This document shows, in pieces, positions 17,034 through 25,086 of a DNA stretch of 44,299 nt. Under the pieces are notes generated by a model. It ran no database searches, was not told where the DNA came from, and was given only the letters and a program-made list of their open reading frames with translations. The DNA is taken from contig JACQZM010000300.1 of the NCBI GenBank assembly GCA_016213885.1, positions 1 through 44,299 of the forward strand, written 5' to 3'. Numbering within the stretch: position 1 is the stretch's first letter; the number at the start of each line of letters is the position of its first letter. The DNA is from Candidatus Rifleibacteriota bacterium (lineage in GTDB: Bacteria > Muiribacteriota > UBA6191 > JACPRK01 > JACQZM01). Both the position numbers and the translations under genes were made by a program.

Positions 17034-18787
17034 TGGAGCGGCCTCGCATCGACCCGGGTGTGCTGGGGGCACTCTCGAAGGCGGTCCCCCAGCGCATCGC
17101 CAGGCGGCTGGACGCCGATCCGAAGGTCGCCGGCTCCTGGCTGTGGGCCCGGGATGGCGAGGCGTGGTCGGTGACCACCGACGGTGGAGAGACGGTCCGG
17201 ATCACATCGACCGGGGAGGTTGTCAGGTCGGCGGACCAGATCCGGTGCACCTGCCTCTTGGGCCCGCGCTGCCTGCACGTGCTGGCAGTGGCCTCGTCGC
17301 TCGATCTCGACGCGGCCGGGTCCGCCCTGGCCGCCCCGGGCGGCGCCCCGGCGACCGCCCGTGGCGTGGACGGACCCGCGGGTCCGCCCCTCGAGACCGC
17401 AGTCGGCGCGCCACCGCAACGGTCGGAGGTGTCGCCGTCGCAACGGGAGGCGGCGGAGCAGGCGTGGCACACGGCCGGGCGGGTGCTCGGGGCCGGGGCG
17501 CACTCCGCGGGTACCGTGCTGCAGGGGGAGCTTCTCCGCTGTGTGCACGCGGCCCGGGCGGAGGGGCTCCACCGGCTGGGCGCGTCGGGATTGCGGGTGG
17601 TTCGCAGGCTGCGCGAGCTCCGGGAAGGGGCGGCGGCGTTCGACGCCGCCGAGCTGCAGTCCGACCTGCTCGACCTGCTCGTCACCGCCCGGGCGCTCGG
17701 CGGCGAACCGATCGTGGATCGCGGGTGGATCGGAGTCGCCAGGCGGATCTACGAGCCCGTGGGCAGCCTGCGGGCGAGCGGGATCTTCTGCGAGCCGGTG
17801 GTGTCGGCCGCCGGTCATGGAGGGGTCGTCACCTGGCTCATCGGAGGAGACGACCGATTGGTGACCCTGCCGGACGTGATGCCCGGCGACGTCCACCGCG
17901 CCAGGGGCGCCTACGTGGCTGGTGTGGCCCTGGGTGGTTCATCTCTCACGCACCGCGAGCTCTGCCGGGCCGGTCTGTTCCTGAGCGGCGCCACGGCATC
18001 GGCCGACGGGCGTCTGGGTTCGGGCAAGGGCGTCGACGCGGTGAGGTCGGAGGGCATGGGGTGGGCCCACCCCGCGCTTGGCCGGCGGTTCCTCGATCCG
18101 TGGCCCGAGCAGAACGAGAGGGTGGATCGGATCCTCGAGGAGCCCGCGGACACCAGGGCGGCCGGAGCCGCTCTGCTGATGGCCCGGTTGAAGGTGGCGG
18201 GCGTGTGCGAGCGAGGGCTGGTCGCCGAGGTGGTCGATCAGGCCGAGGCTGCCTGGATCGTGCTCGCGCCGGCCCTGGTCCACCCGGAGCTGGCGTTCGT
18301 GGACAACCTGCGGCGACTGTCGATCCGGGGGCTGGGCCTGAGAGCCATCATGCGAAGACCCGAGCGTGGCCGGACGCTCTCCCTGCTGGCCATCTCGGCC
18401 GACGAGGCCTCGCCCGGCGACTCGCCGCGGCTCGAGCTTCCGGCGGCGTGGAAGGGGATCTGCAACGTCGGCTACGACCGGCTGCAGGTGGCCCATGTCC
18501 TGGGGGGGCTCCCCGCCCCCGAGATCGACCTGCCGCTGGCCCCCGACCCCCTCTCCCTGCTTTCGCGGTGGTTGACCAGGGTCGTGCTGGGCGGCAGAGG
18601 AGCGCTTCCGCACGCGGCGCTCGCGGGCATCCAGCGTGACGCACAGCGACTCGGTAGGATGATGATGCCCGGAGCGGCCTCTTGCCTCGCTTCGCTCGGG
18701 GCGGCGGCTGGCTCCGGGCAGGATGCCTTGTCCCGGGCGTGGGTCGCGTCGGCGATCTACGAGAGAGCCGCTCGTCGCAAGATCTGA
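17030..18787 (+). CDS. SWIM zinc-finger protein
   Basis: A 585-aa protein. A SWIM zinc finger is visible as C73-x-C75-x5-C81-x-H83 (CTCLLGPRCLH), a small motif for DNA or protein binding. The N-terminal block is DPKVAGSWLWARDGEAWSV. The remainder (~150-585) is a helical region without a recognised enzyme motif. The ATG overlaps the VWA stop. SWIM proteins regularly accompany MoxR, VWA and DUF5682 genes, and this is the last gene of the operon here. The frame is also open upstream all the way from 13556 without a stop, an artefact of the VWA frame change, so a naive ORF caller would fuse DUF5682 with SWIM. Confidence 0.82.
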   Translation: MMERPRIDPGVLGALSKAVPQRIARRLDADPKVAGSWLWARDGEAWSVTTDGGETVRITSTGEVVRSADQIRCTCLLGPRCLHVLAVASSLDLDAAGSALAAPGGAPATARGVDGPAGPPLETAVGAPPQRSEVSPSQREAAEQAWHTAGRVLGAGAHSAGTVLQGELLRCVHAARAEGLHRLGASGLRVVRRLRELREGAAAFDAAELQSDLLDLLVTARALGGEPIVDRGWIGVARRIYEPVGSLRASGIFCEPVVSAAGHGGVVTWLIGGDDRLVTLPDVMPGDVHRARGAYVAGVALGGSSLTHRELCRAGLFLSGATASADGRLGSGKGVDAVRSEGMGWAHPALGRRFLDPWPEQNERVDRILEEPADTRAAGAALLMARLKVAGVCERGLVAEVVDQAEAAWIVLAPALVHPELAFVDNLRRLSIRGLGLRAIMRRPERGRTLSLLAISADEASPGDSPRLELPAAWKGICNVGYDRLQVAHVLGGLPAPEIDLPLAPDPLSLLSRWLTRVVLGGRGALPHAALAGIQRDAQRLGRMMMPGAASCLASLGAAAGSGQDALSRAWVASAIYERAARRKI

Positions 18788-18901
18788 AGAGGGGCACGGG
18801 CACCCCGGCAGGGTTGGCCGATCAGGAGACGAGTGACGCGGTCGCGAAGAGGGTGTGCCAGCAGACCGGGGGCGACGAGAAGGGATCGAGGAGGTCTTCT
18901 C

Positions 18902-19573
18902 ATGCGAACCTGGCTGTTCTGGCTCCTGCTCCTGCTCGTCGGCACCGGGACCGATGCCGCCGCGAAGGGACCTGCGTCGCCGTTCAGGGATCTGAAGCCA
19001 GACGACCCGGAGCTCGCAGTGATCGCCACGGCCGTCCAGGAAGGTGTGATCGCCTGGCCAGGCCTCGATTTCCGACCGGACGACCCGGCGAATCTCTACG
19101 AGTGGACTGCCGTGGTGGCCGGCCTGATGGACGTCTTCGGCCTGGAGGCGACCTCCAAGGTACCTCCCTCGGCCGATGTGCCCGGCGACCACTGGGCGTT
19201 CGGACAGGTCGTCAAGGCTCGGAGCGTGCTGGGCCCGGCCGAGGGCCGCTCGTTCGGTGGCGACCGACTCCTCACGATCGAGCGCCTGAGGCAGGACGTT
19301 CAGTCACTGTTCAAGCGACTCAGGGTTCCTCCACCATCGCTTCCGGCCTGGCTCGGGCCTTCGGCGCGAGCGACGCGACGGCTGGTCGCCCGTACGGCCG
19401 TCCTCGTGTTGAGCCACAGCAGGCAGCATCGTGAGCCGATGGCCGAACCTCCCCCAGGGCCCACTGTCATTGAAGGGACTTCTGCGACGCACCACTCAAA
19501 AGCACCGCCGCCTTGTTCTTCGAAAGAAGCGTGCGCTCGTAGAACTGGCTGCCGATCTGTCCTTCCAGGCTGA
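18902..19573 (+). CDS. Small exported protein with S-layer-homology-like repeats
   Basis: A 223-aa protein with an N-terminal signal peptide (MRTWLFWLLLLLVGTGTDAAA). Two stretches resemble SLH domains, which attach proteins to the cell envelope: PFRDLKPDDPELAVIATAVQ with GVIAWPGLDFRPDDPANLYE (~24-70) and a shorter second one, DVPGDHWAFGQVVKARSVLG with FGGDRLLTIERL (~90-125). The ATG at 18902 has aggagg about 10 bases upstream. After ~residue 145 the composition becomes Pro/Ser/Arg/His-rich and loses any fold-like pattern, so the last ~75 codons may be a frame-altered or replaced tail. It follows the SWIM gene by 114 bases and may or may not belong to that operon. Confidence 0.55.
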   Translation: MRTWLFWLLLLLVGTGTDAAAKGPASPFRDLKPDDPELAVIATAVQEGVIAWPGLDFRPDDPANLYEWTAVVAGLMDVFGLEATSKVPPSADVPGDHWAFGQVVKARSVLGPAEGRSFGGDRLLTIERLRQDVQSLFKRLRVPPPSLPAWLGPSARATRRLVARTAVLVLSHSRQHREPMAEPPPGPTVIEGTSATHHSKAPPPCSSKEACARRTGCRSVLPG

Positions 19574-19751
19574 CGAATGGTCCATCCACGGCGGAGGGTT
19601 CCCGTCTCGTAGAAGCTCCCTGCATCCGCATCTCGCACCGACAAGAGCCGCGCGTAGTGCGACCACGGCAGGGGGAAAGACCAGCTTGCCGTAGCGACCG
19701 TCCGACCAGTGCAGCTTGCTGTTGTGGGGCTCCTGCTGATAGTCTTTGGTC

Positions 19752-20219
19752 GTGCGACCGTTCGACCTGTATATCGAGACTTCAGCCTGGAACTTCCTTC
19801 TGGCCACCGATGCCCCTGATCGACGCCTCGTCACTGAGCGCTTCTTTCGTCATGCCAGGGAATGCAGGTATCGACTCTTCGTTTCGGATCTGGTCGTCGT
19901 GGAGATGGGCAACACCAAGTGCGCGACGCGCCGAAGCCAACTGCTGGATCTGATTCGTCGATACCGACCTGTTCTATTGGCCATCACCACTGAGATGCGA
20001 GGGCTCGCTGAGCGGTACGTCATCCAAGGGACGGTTCCAGCCAAGTACAGGGACGATGCCATTCACGTCGCCGCGGCCGTCGTTGCGAGGCTGGACGCGG
20101 TGGTGTCCTGGAATTTTGCTCACCTCGTGAAACTGAAGACACGCCGCGAGGTCAACGCCCTGAACAGGTTGAACGGGTATGCTGAGATTGAGATCGTGAC
20201 CCCAGAGGAGGTGGCCTAG
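19752..20219 (+). CDS. PIN-domain toxin (VapC-like)
   Basis: A ~155-aa PIN-domain protein, a family of Mg2+-dependent RNases that act as toxins of toxin-antitoxin pairs. Visible signatures are the first strand LYIETSAWN (Glu in place of the usual Asp, as in one PIN subgroup), LVVVEMGN, KYRDDAIHVAAAV with the acidic pair, and VVSWNFAHLVKLKTRREVNAL followed by IEIVTPEEV, which is characteristic of the subgroup. The start chosen is GTG 19752, the last start before the domain; the ribosome-binding site is poor. A small putative antitoxin begins five bases after the stop. Toxin-first order is less common but is known for this PIN subgroup. The lower GC and different style of this segment suggest acquisition. 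Confidence 0.82.
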   Translation: MRPFDLYIETSAWNFLLATDAPDRRLVTERFFRHARECRYRLFVSDLVVVEMGNTKCATRRSQLLDLIRRYRPVLLAITTEMRGLAERYVIQGTVPAKYRDDAIHVAAAVVARLDAVVSWNFAHLVKLKTRREVNALNRLNGYAEIEIVTPEEVA

Positions 20220-20223
20220 CTCC

Positions 20224-20469
20224 ATGCCTTCCGCCGAGGAGTTGCTGGATGAGCTTCACGCAATTCGCGAAGCCCGCTACAAGAGAACCAAGGGGCTATC
20301 TGCAGACGAAGACGCGGATGCGATACACCGCCAGGCTCAGGAGACGATCGAACAGTACGGTTTGAGCTTTCCTGATGTCCCCAGAATGGGGTCACCAGGC
20401 ACCGATGCTGAAGTTCCGCCGCGTTCGAGGCAAAGGAAGGGCCGTCGCTCAGCCAACCGGTCGCGATGA
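20224..20469 (+). CDS. Putative antitoxin partner of the PIN toxin
   Basis: An 81-aa, mostly helical, highly charged protein. The first ~50 residues (PSAEELLDELHAIREARYKR then TKGLSADEDADAIHRQAQET) match the short proteins found beside this type of PIN toxin. The ATG lies four bases after the toxin stop, with gaggagg at the toxin's 3' end as its ribosome-binding site, so they are co-transcribed. From about residue 52 the sequence becomes Arg/Pro/Ser-rich (PPRSRQRKGRRSANRSR). It looks like read-through into unrelated sequence, so the native C-terminus may be lost. An antitoxin role is inferred from position. Confidence 0.55.
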   Translation: MPSAEELLDELHAIREARYKRTKGLSADEDADAIHRQAQETIEQYGLSFPDVPRMGSPGTDAEVPPRSRQRKGRRSANRSR

Positions 20470-20511
20470 GGGTCTCGATGGTATCCAGGCAGCGCGTCGG
20501 CCAGTGGGGTG

Positions 20512-20700
20512 TCAGGCCGCCTTTTCCCGATCTCTCCGCGCCTCCAGCTTCAGGTCAACTACAACGCTCACCCGGTCCATCTCGGGGCCCGAGATGTAGC
20601 ACTCCCCGCAAGAGTCACACCTGGTCGCCACGATTTCGTTCACCCTGACACCTCGGAAGGTCCCGGTGATCAGCGCCCAGACGCGACCAGTATGAGGCCC
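20512..20700 (-). pseudogene. YgiT/MqsA-type zinc-finger fragment
   Basis: On the minus strand the stretch FRGVRVNEIVATRCDSCGEC followed by YISGPEMDRVSVVVDL looks like the second half of a YgiT/MqsA-type zinc finger, the N-terminal domain of antitoxins paired with MqsR or DUF4258 toxins. The second CxxC (CDSC) is present. The first CxxC and a start codon are not found in the same frame, and the upstream sequence does not look coding. It ends at a TGA (20512-20514). I read it as a decayed toxin-antitoxin remnant. The surrounding interval 20470-20774 contains nothing else I recognise. Confidence 0.35.
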
Positions 20701-20774
20701 GTAGCCAGAGCATGACCGACCAACAGAGTGCTCGTGCGGCCGCAAGGCCTTGCTCGGCCCATCGGAAGGGGAAG

Positions 20775-22703
20775 TCATCCTCGTGATCCCCACGCAAGGC
20801 TTCGCTTGTGGATCGCCGCCCAGAGATTCCTGCGGCGCTTGTGGACGACCTCCCAGTCGCGGAGGATCCTGGCAAATGCTCCGGGATCGAGATCGCGGGT
20901 GGCTTCCAGCCACACGACGTTCTCTTCGTATCGCGGGCCGGCGGCCTTGCCCGGATCGGGGACCTGGGAAGCTACCCAGCGCTTCCAGAGCGCCATGAGA
21001 TCGTCGAACAGATCAGCAGCCCGGAGCCTGCCCAGCCAGCGGCGGCGGGAGTGGTCGAGCGGCGCGTCCTGGTTCGAATACGGACGCAGCGCCTTGTTGA
21101 GTGCGGGGGAGGTACACTCGAGGCGCCCCTCCTGTCCGATGTCGAGCGTGAGGAGATCGAACCAGGGCCGGGCCTTGGTGAACTGGCTCGCGGTTCGTCC
21201 GTTGAGCTCGAGCCAGTCACGCAGCTGGTCCCGAAAAGCGGCTCCCCCGTCGCTCTTGGCCCGGAGTGCATCGAGGAGCGCGCCCAGCCATTGGTTGGTC
21301 TCCCGAGACTCTGTTTGGATACTCCACGAGCACGGTGGCCTGGTCTCCTGGATGACGAGCTTCTTCCAGCATCCGAAGAGGCGTTCCGACACGTCGGGAG
21401 GGGCAGCACCCTGTTCTGTCTCGAACGCCTCGCGCACGCGGTCGAAGTCCTGCCAGCAGGAAAGCAGCGAAACCTGCACCGATAGCGCCCAGGCGAGCTG
21501 CGGCTGTGAAGCTCCACGGGCCGCCCGCAGCCATCGCTCCAGGAGTGTCTGGACCCGATCCTTGCCCGTCTCGTAGCGATGCAGCACGCCCGACCGGGCG
21601 ATGATGAGCTCCCTTGTAGGGTCGAGCTTCTCGCCTTTCTCCACCCGGAGAAGACCGCGAACTGCTTGGTCGGCGACGGCGAGAGCCTCGTGGAACGATC
21701 GCACCTTCAGTAGCTGGGCCATCACCGGCAGGGCGAGGCGCCAGTCCTGGTCGATGTGCGCCCGGCAGGTCTCGACGGCCAGCGCGGGAGAAAACCGCTT
21801 GGCGAGCTCGGTGTGCAGGTGAAACCACGGGGAGTGGGCGTTGCCAAGGGCCTCGGCCCATGGGGCTTCGCCTCGCTTGCCGGACATTCCATCGAGAGCC
21901 GCCTGCTGTTCATCGGTGTCTCTGGCCTTGACGAAGGCGACCAACGCCTCGCCGTCGAGCTCCAGCTGGCGGCTCGAGCTCTCGAGCTGCCGTGCGGACT
22001 CGAGCGCCCGAAACGCCGCCAAGCGATGACTGGCGGGTTGCCCGCGCCTTGCCTGGTGCCATTCCCACTCGAGGAAGGCTGCCGTCACCTCAGACCCGAA
22101 GCTGCGCGACTCGCGATCCGTGCAGATCCACTCGGGCAGGCCAGAGCCCATCTCCTCGACGGTACCGGACAGGACCCCGGCAAAGTCGAATTCAAGGCCC
22201 TCTCCGGACACCCTGGGAATCAGCCCCCGGATGCGGGCCGCGACCTTGTCCAGGTCGGAGAAGAAGGAAGAGGCATCGAAGTCGGGCGCTTCCCAGTGAT
22301 GCTCCTGGTAGACATAACGGCCGTCCTCGGAGCCGCTCGCGGAGACGCACTCGTCCCAGTCGCCCCACGCGCGCTCCCAGTCGGCCATCGTCTTGGCCAG
22401 TCCTGGCTTCGGCCTGGCAATTTCGAACCCGCGGTCGAGCGAGGAGAACACGGAGGCGAGCGCCTGCCGGGTTGGGGGCTCGAGCCCCTCGAGGAGGCGC
22501 TGCCGGACAGCCTGATCGGCCGCGATCAGCGAGCCTGCAAGGGCCTGCCTGACCTCGTCTTCCGACAGGGTGTTGTCGAGGAGCTCGAGAAGAGCCTTTG
22601 ACCGGGCATCTCCGCGGCCTGTCAACCGCCCGGAGGATGGCGATTCGCCGACTGAACCCTTGGACCTTCCACTGCCTCTGCGCTTTGCTGGTCGCCTCTT
22701 CAT
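20775..22703 (-). CDS. Large helical protein of unknown function (642 aa)
   Basis: A minus-strand gene; the ATG at 22703 was chosen over the one at 22739 because gggag lies just before it and the N-terminus is then a short basic tail (MKRRPAKRRGSGRSKG). It has no signal peptide or membrane segment. The most distinctive stretch is MADWERAWGDWDECVSASG then RYVYQEHHWEAPDFDASSFF (~105-155), followed by long helical segments resembling repeat scaffolds, such as FHLHTELAKRF and SFHEALAVADQAVRGLLRVE. I do not recognise an enzyme motif. It lies in the accessory region between a PIN toxin pair and an AAA_14 ATPase, and is transcribed divergently from the latter. Composition is similar to neighbours, so recent transfer is not obvious. 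A role in the island is possible but unproven. Confidence 0.7.
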   Translation of the reverse strand: MKRRPAKRRGSGRSKGSVGESPSSGRLTGRGDARSKALLELLDNTLSEDEVRQALAGSLIAADQAVRQRLLEGLEPPTRQALASVFSSLDRGFEIARPKPGLAKTMADWERAWGDWDECVSASGSEDGRYVYQEHHWEAPDFDASSFFSDLDKVAARIRGLIPRVSGEGLEFDFAGVLSGTVEEMGSGLPEWICTDRESRSFGSEVTAAFLEWEWHQARRGQPASHRLAAFRALESARQLESSSRQLELDGEALVAFVKARDTDEQQAALDGMSGKRGEAPWAEALGNAHSPWFHLHTELAKRFSPALAVETCRAHIDQDWRLALPVMAQLLKVRSFHEALAVADQAVRGLLRVEKGEKLDPTRELIIARSGVLHRYETGKDRVQTLLERWLRAARGASQPQLAWALSVQVSLLSCWQDFDRVREAFETEQGAAPPDVSERLFGCWKKLVIQETRPPCSWSIQTESRETNQWLGALLDALRAKSDGGAAFRDQLRDWLELNGRTASQFTKARPWFDLLTLDIGQEGRLECTSPALNKALRPYSNQDAPLDHSRRRWLGRLRAADLFDDLMALWKRWVASQVPDPGKAAGPRYEENVVWLEATRDLDPGAFARILRDWEVVHKRRRNLWAAIHKRSLAWGSRG

Positions 22704-22958
22704 GGCTCCCAGTGTGCCTCCAAGGCGCGCTCGGGGCAAGGGGGTGGGCCGCTGGCCGGAGCTCGATCTTCCGTGATCACGAGTGAACAGCCGGATCGAT
22801 CAGGTCCTTGGCAAGGAACGAACAGTCGACCAGGCAGGCCTGGCGGAGTCGTCGTTCGGCAGCCAAGGCGAGACTCGCCTGGGGACAGAGCGAGAACGCG
22901 TTTCAGGCTTGATTTATCGACGGATGGTTGGCAGAATAGGCTTGATTATTTGAAGACA

Positions 22959-24314
22959 GTGTCGTCTTTCGGGGCTTACTTCTTGAAGAGAAACATCGAC
23001 GCGACTCTGCTGGACTGGAAGAGAGACTCCGGGCGAAGGGTCCTGCTGGTCAGAGGGGCCCGACAGGTGGGCAAGACCTTCTCGATCCGCGAACTCGGGC
23101 GGACCTTCGAGCATTTCGTGGAGGTCAACTTCGAGGAGAACCGGGCGATCCACTCCTTCTTCGGGGACTCCCTCGATCCGCGCCGGCTGTGCGAGAAGCT
23201 CGCTGTCTACTTCTCCACGCCGATCGTTGCCGGGGGGACCCTGGTGTTCTTCGACGAGATCCAGACCTGCCCGGACGCTCTGGGCGCCCTCCGGTTCTTT
23301 CACGAGAAGATGCCTGACCTGCATGTGGTGGCAGCGGGGTCGCTTCTGGAGCTGGCTCTCTCGGAGATTCCCTCTCTCGGAGTGGGCAGGATTTCCTCGC
23401 TGTTCATGTATCCGTTGACCTTCACGGAATTCGTGAGGGCGCTCGGTGAAGAATCGCTTGTGATCGCACTGCACGCCAGCGGGCCATCGTCCCCCCTGGA
23501 CGAACCGTTCCACCGGAGGCTCGTGGACCACGTGAAGACCTTCCAGCTGGTGGGCGGCATGCCGGCGGTGGTCCGATCGTACGTGGAGACGAGGAATCTG
23601 CCAGGCTGCTTCGTGATCCTGGATGACCTGATCGTCGCCCTTCAGGACGATTTCGCCAAGTACAGGAGGCGAGCACCCGTGTCCCGGCTCGGGGAGGTCT
23701 TCCGATCGATCGCAGCGCAGGCCGGAGGGAAGTTCAAGTACACCGGAGTCGACTTCGAAAGCTCCGGTCATTCGCTGAAGTCCGCGTTGCAGCTCCTGAT
23801 CCAGGCCGGCTTGGCTCATGTGGTGACTCACAGCGATGCTCGAGGAATCCCCCTGGGGGCCCAGGTCAACCCCAAGCGGTTCAAGGTCCTCCCGTTCGAT
23901 CTGGGCATCCATCAACGACTGCTCGGCCTGGATCTTCCTCAGTTCCTCACGGCGAGCGACGTGGAGCTGGTCAACCGGGGAAGCCTCGCGGAGGTGTTGA
24001 CCGGACTGGAGCTCATCGGCAACCAGTCTCCGCGCATGAGACCCACTCTGCACTACTGGCACAGGGAGTCCCGGTCCAGCAACGCCGAGGTGGACTACGT
24101 CATCCAGAGAGGCACCGACATCATTCCCATCGAGGTCAAGGCCGGGACCAGAGGTCAGATGCAGAGCTTGCGGCTCTTCATGGCCGAGCGGAACCTGGAC
24201 CACGGGGTCCGCGTGTCGCTGGAGGGATTCTCGTCGTACGATGGGATCGTCGTGGTGCCGCTGTACGCAGTGCACTGGCTCGCTCGCCCCGGAGCGCTCC
24301 GGGCTGATGCTTGA
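22959..24314 (+). CDS. AAA_14 / DUF4143 ATPase
   Basis: A ~451-aa ATPase of the AAA_14-DUF4143 type. Walker A is RGARQVGKT (K39 counted from GTG 22959) and Walker B is LVFFDEIQ (D99). The family hallmark GSLLELALSE follows, then MYPLTFTEFV. The C-terminal DUF4143 part ends with YWHRESRSSNAEVDYVIQ and IIPIEVKAGTRG, which has the layout of a restriction-endonuclease-like (PD-(D/E)xK) fold: D in VDYV and E-x-K in IEVK. These proteins are widespread, mobile and of unclear function; nuclease activity is inferred. GTG 22959 puts the start at the usual distance before Walker A. The frame is open back to an ATG at 22773, and TTG 22950 is also possible. The sequence before it is locally AT-rich, as expected of a promoter region. 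Confidence 0.83.
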   Translation: MSSFGAYFLKRNIDATLLDWKRDSGRRVLLVRGARQVGKTFSIRELGRTFEHFVEVNFEENRAIHSFFGDSLDPRRLCEKLAVYFSTPIVAGGTLVFFDEIQTCPDALGALRFFHEKMPDLHVVAAGSLLELALSEIPSLGVGRISSLFMYPLTFTEFVRALGEESLVIALHASGPSSPLDEPFHRRLVDHVKTFQLVGGMPAVVRSYVETRNLPGCFVILDDLIVALQDDFAKYRRRAPVSRLGEVFRSIAAQAGGKFKYTGVDFESSGHSLKSALQLLIQAGLAHVVTHSDARGIPLGAQVNPKRFKVLPFDLGIHQRLLGLDLPQFLTASDVELVNRGSLAEVLTGLELIGNQSPRMRPTLHYWHRESRSSNAEVDYVIQRGTDIIPIEVKAGTRGQMQSLRLFMAERNLDHGVRVSLEGFSSYDGIVVVPLYAVHWLARPGALRADA

Positions 24315-24352
24315 CGGATCTGGACACCGGATCGACTAGCGCGGCGTCACCG

Positions 24353-24643
24353 TCAGCCGTCGAGAGCCGCGATTCGACCCTGGTCTGTCCGGGCCACGAT
24401 GCGGATCGGCACCGGGCCGACCCGGGCCGGCAACCTGAACAGGCGATAGGAGTGGACCGGGCTCTCCTGGGCGGATCGGGGCGGCCGCTGCAGCAGGATG
24501 AGGAACCCGCCGGGCGCCTGGTGGTCCTCGTCGAACTCGGCGCCCATCCAGGTCCCGGCGGGCAGGCGCACCACCAGGACGCCGAACCCGGGCAGCGGCC
24601 GCGCCGTCGGCCCGAAGTCGACCTGCGAAGGGATCGACTCCAC
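24353..24643 (-). CDS. Small hypothetical protein or gene fragment
   Basis: A 96-codon minus-strand frame from GTG 24643. It looks coding: VDFGPTARPLPGFGVLVVRL then PAGTWMGAEFDEDHQAPGGF and SYRLFRLPARVGPVPIRIVA reads as a small beta-rich domain. The same frame stays protein-like for ~35 codons further upstream (RSYQTSPEARRLSQGG) but there is no ATG, GTG or TTG before a TGA near 24753, so it may be the 3' remnant of a longer gene. I cannot name a family. It lies between the AAA_14 gene and the BREX remnant, on the opposite strand. Confidence 0.4.
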   Translation of the reverse strand: MESIPSQVDFGPTARPLPGFGVLVVRLPAGTWMGAEFDEDHQAPGGFLILLQRPPRSAQESPVHSYRLFRLPARVGPVPIRIVARTDQGRIAALDG

Positions 24644-24990
24644 CGGGATCGCCCGACCGCCCTGCGAGAGGCGCCTCGCTTCGGGGGAGGTTTGGTAGGA
24701 GCGCCTCTCGCCCGGGCGCCCAACAGGTAGACTCCGCCAGCATCATCCGCGGGGTCCCCGGCTCATCTCCCGGGGGCTCGGTGACCAAGTCTTCCTTGAT
24801 CGCCACCCCCAGGTCCGGTATCCTCGACACCCGGTCGGTCCTGCTGGTCTCTTCGTCCCAACGCTCCCGGGCCTAGACCACCCGGGGGTTCGGGCGTGAG
24901 CTCGAGGACCCCTCGTCGCCACCATCAGCAGGGCGGTCGGGGGTTCGTGCTTTCTCTGGGCCCCGCCCTGCCTTCGGCGACTGCCCCGCA

Positions 24991-25070
24991 GGTCGCGGTG
25001 CTCTTGAACCCCATCGTGGTCCAGCCGGCACGTCGCGGCGCTCGCGAACCCCATCGAGGTCCAGCCGGCA
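24991..25070. repeat. Two-copy 40-bp tandem repeat upstream of the BREX remnant
   Basis: Units 24991-25030 and 25031-25070 match at 35 of 40 positions. Both contain GAACCCCATCG and GGTCCAGCCGGCA. They are directly adjacent with no spacer. The rest of 24650-25080 has no convincing gene, only short GC-rich frames and several GGGGGTTCG/CGAACCCCC words. Confidence 0.8.
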
Positions 25071-25086
25071 TCGACCCTTGAGGTGG

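Noticed and set aside
13556..18787. A single 1743-codon DUF5682-SWIM protein
   Set aside because: The stretch 16260-17030 in that frame is low-complexity Arg/Gly sequence, while the +1 frame encodes a clear VWA domain; SWIM has its own ATG overlapping the VWA stop.
19716..19743. Promoter TTGCTG-16-GATAGT before the PIN toxin
   Set aside because: Only 3/6 and 4/6 matches, with the start codon nine bases after the -10, so it is not better than chance.
24991..25070. CRISPR array
   Set aside because: The two repeats abut without spacers, and no cas gene is present.
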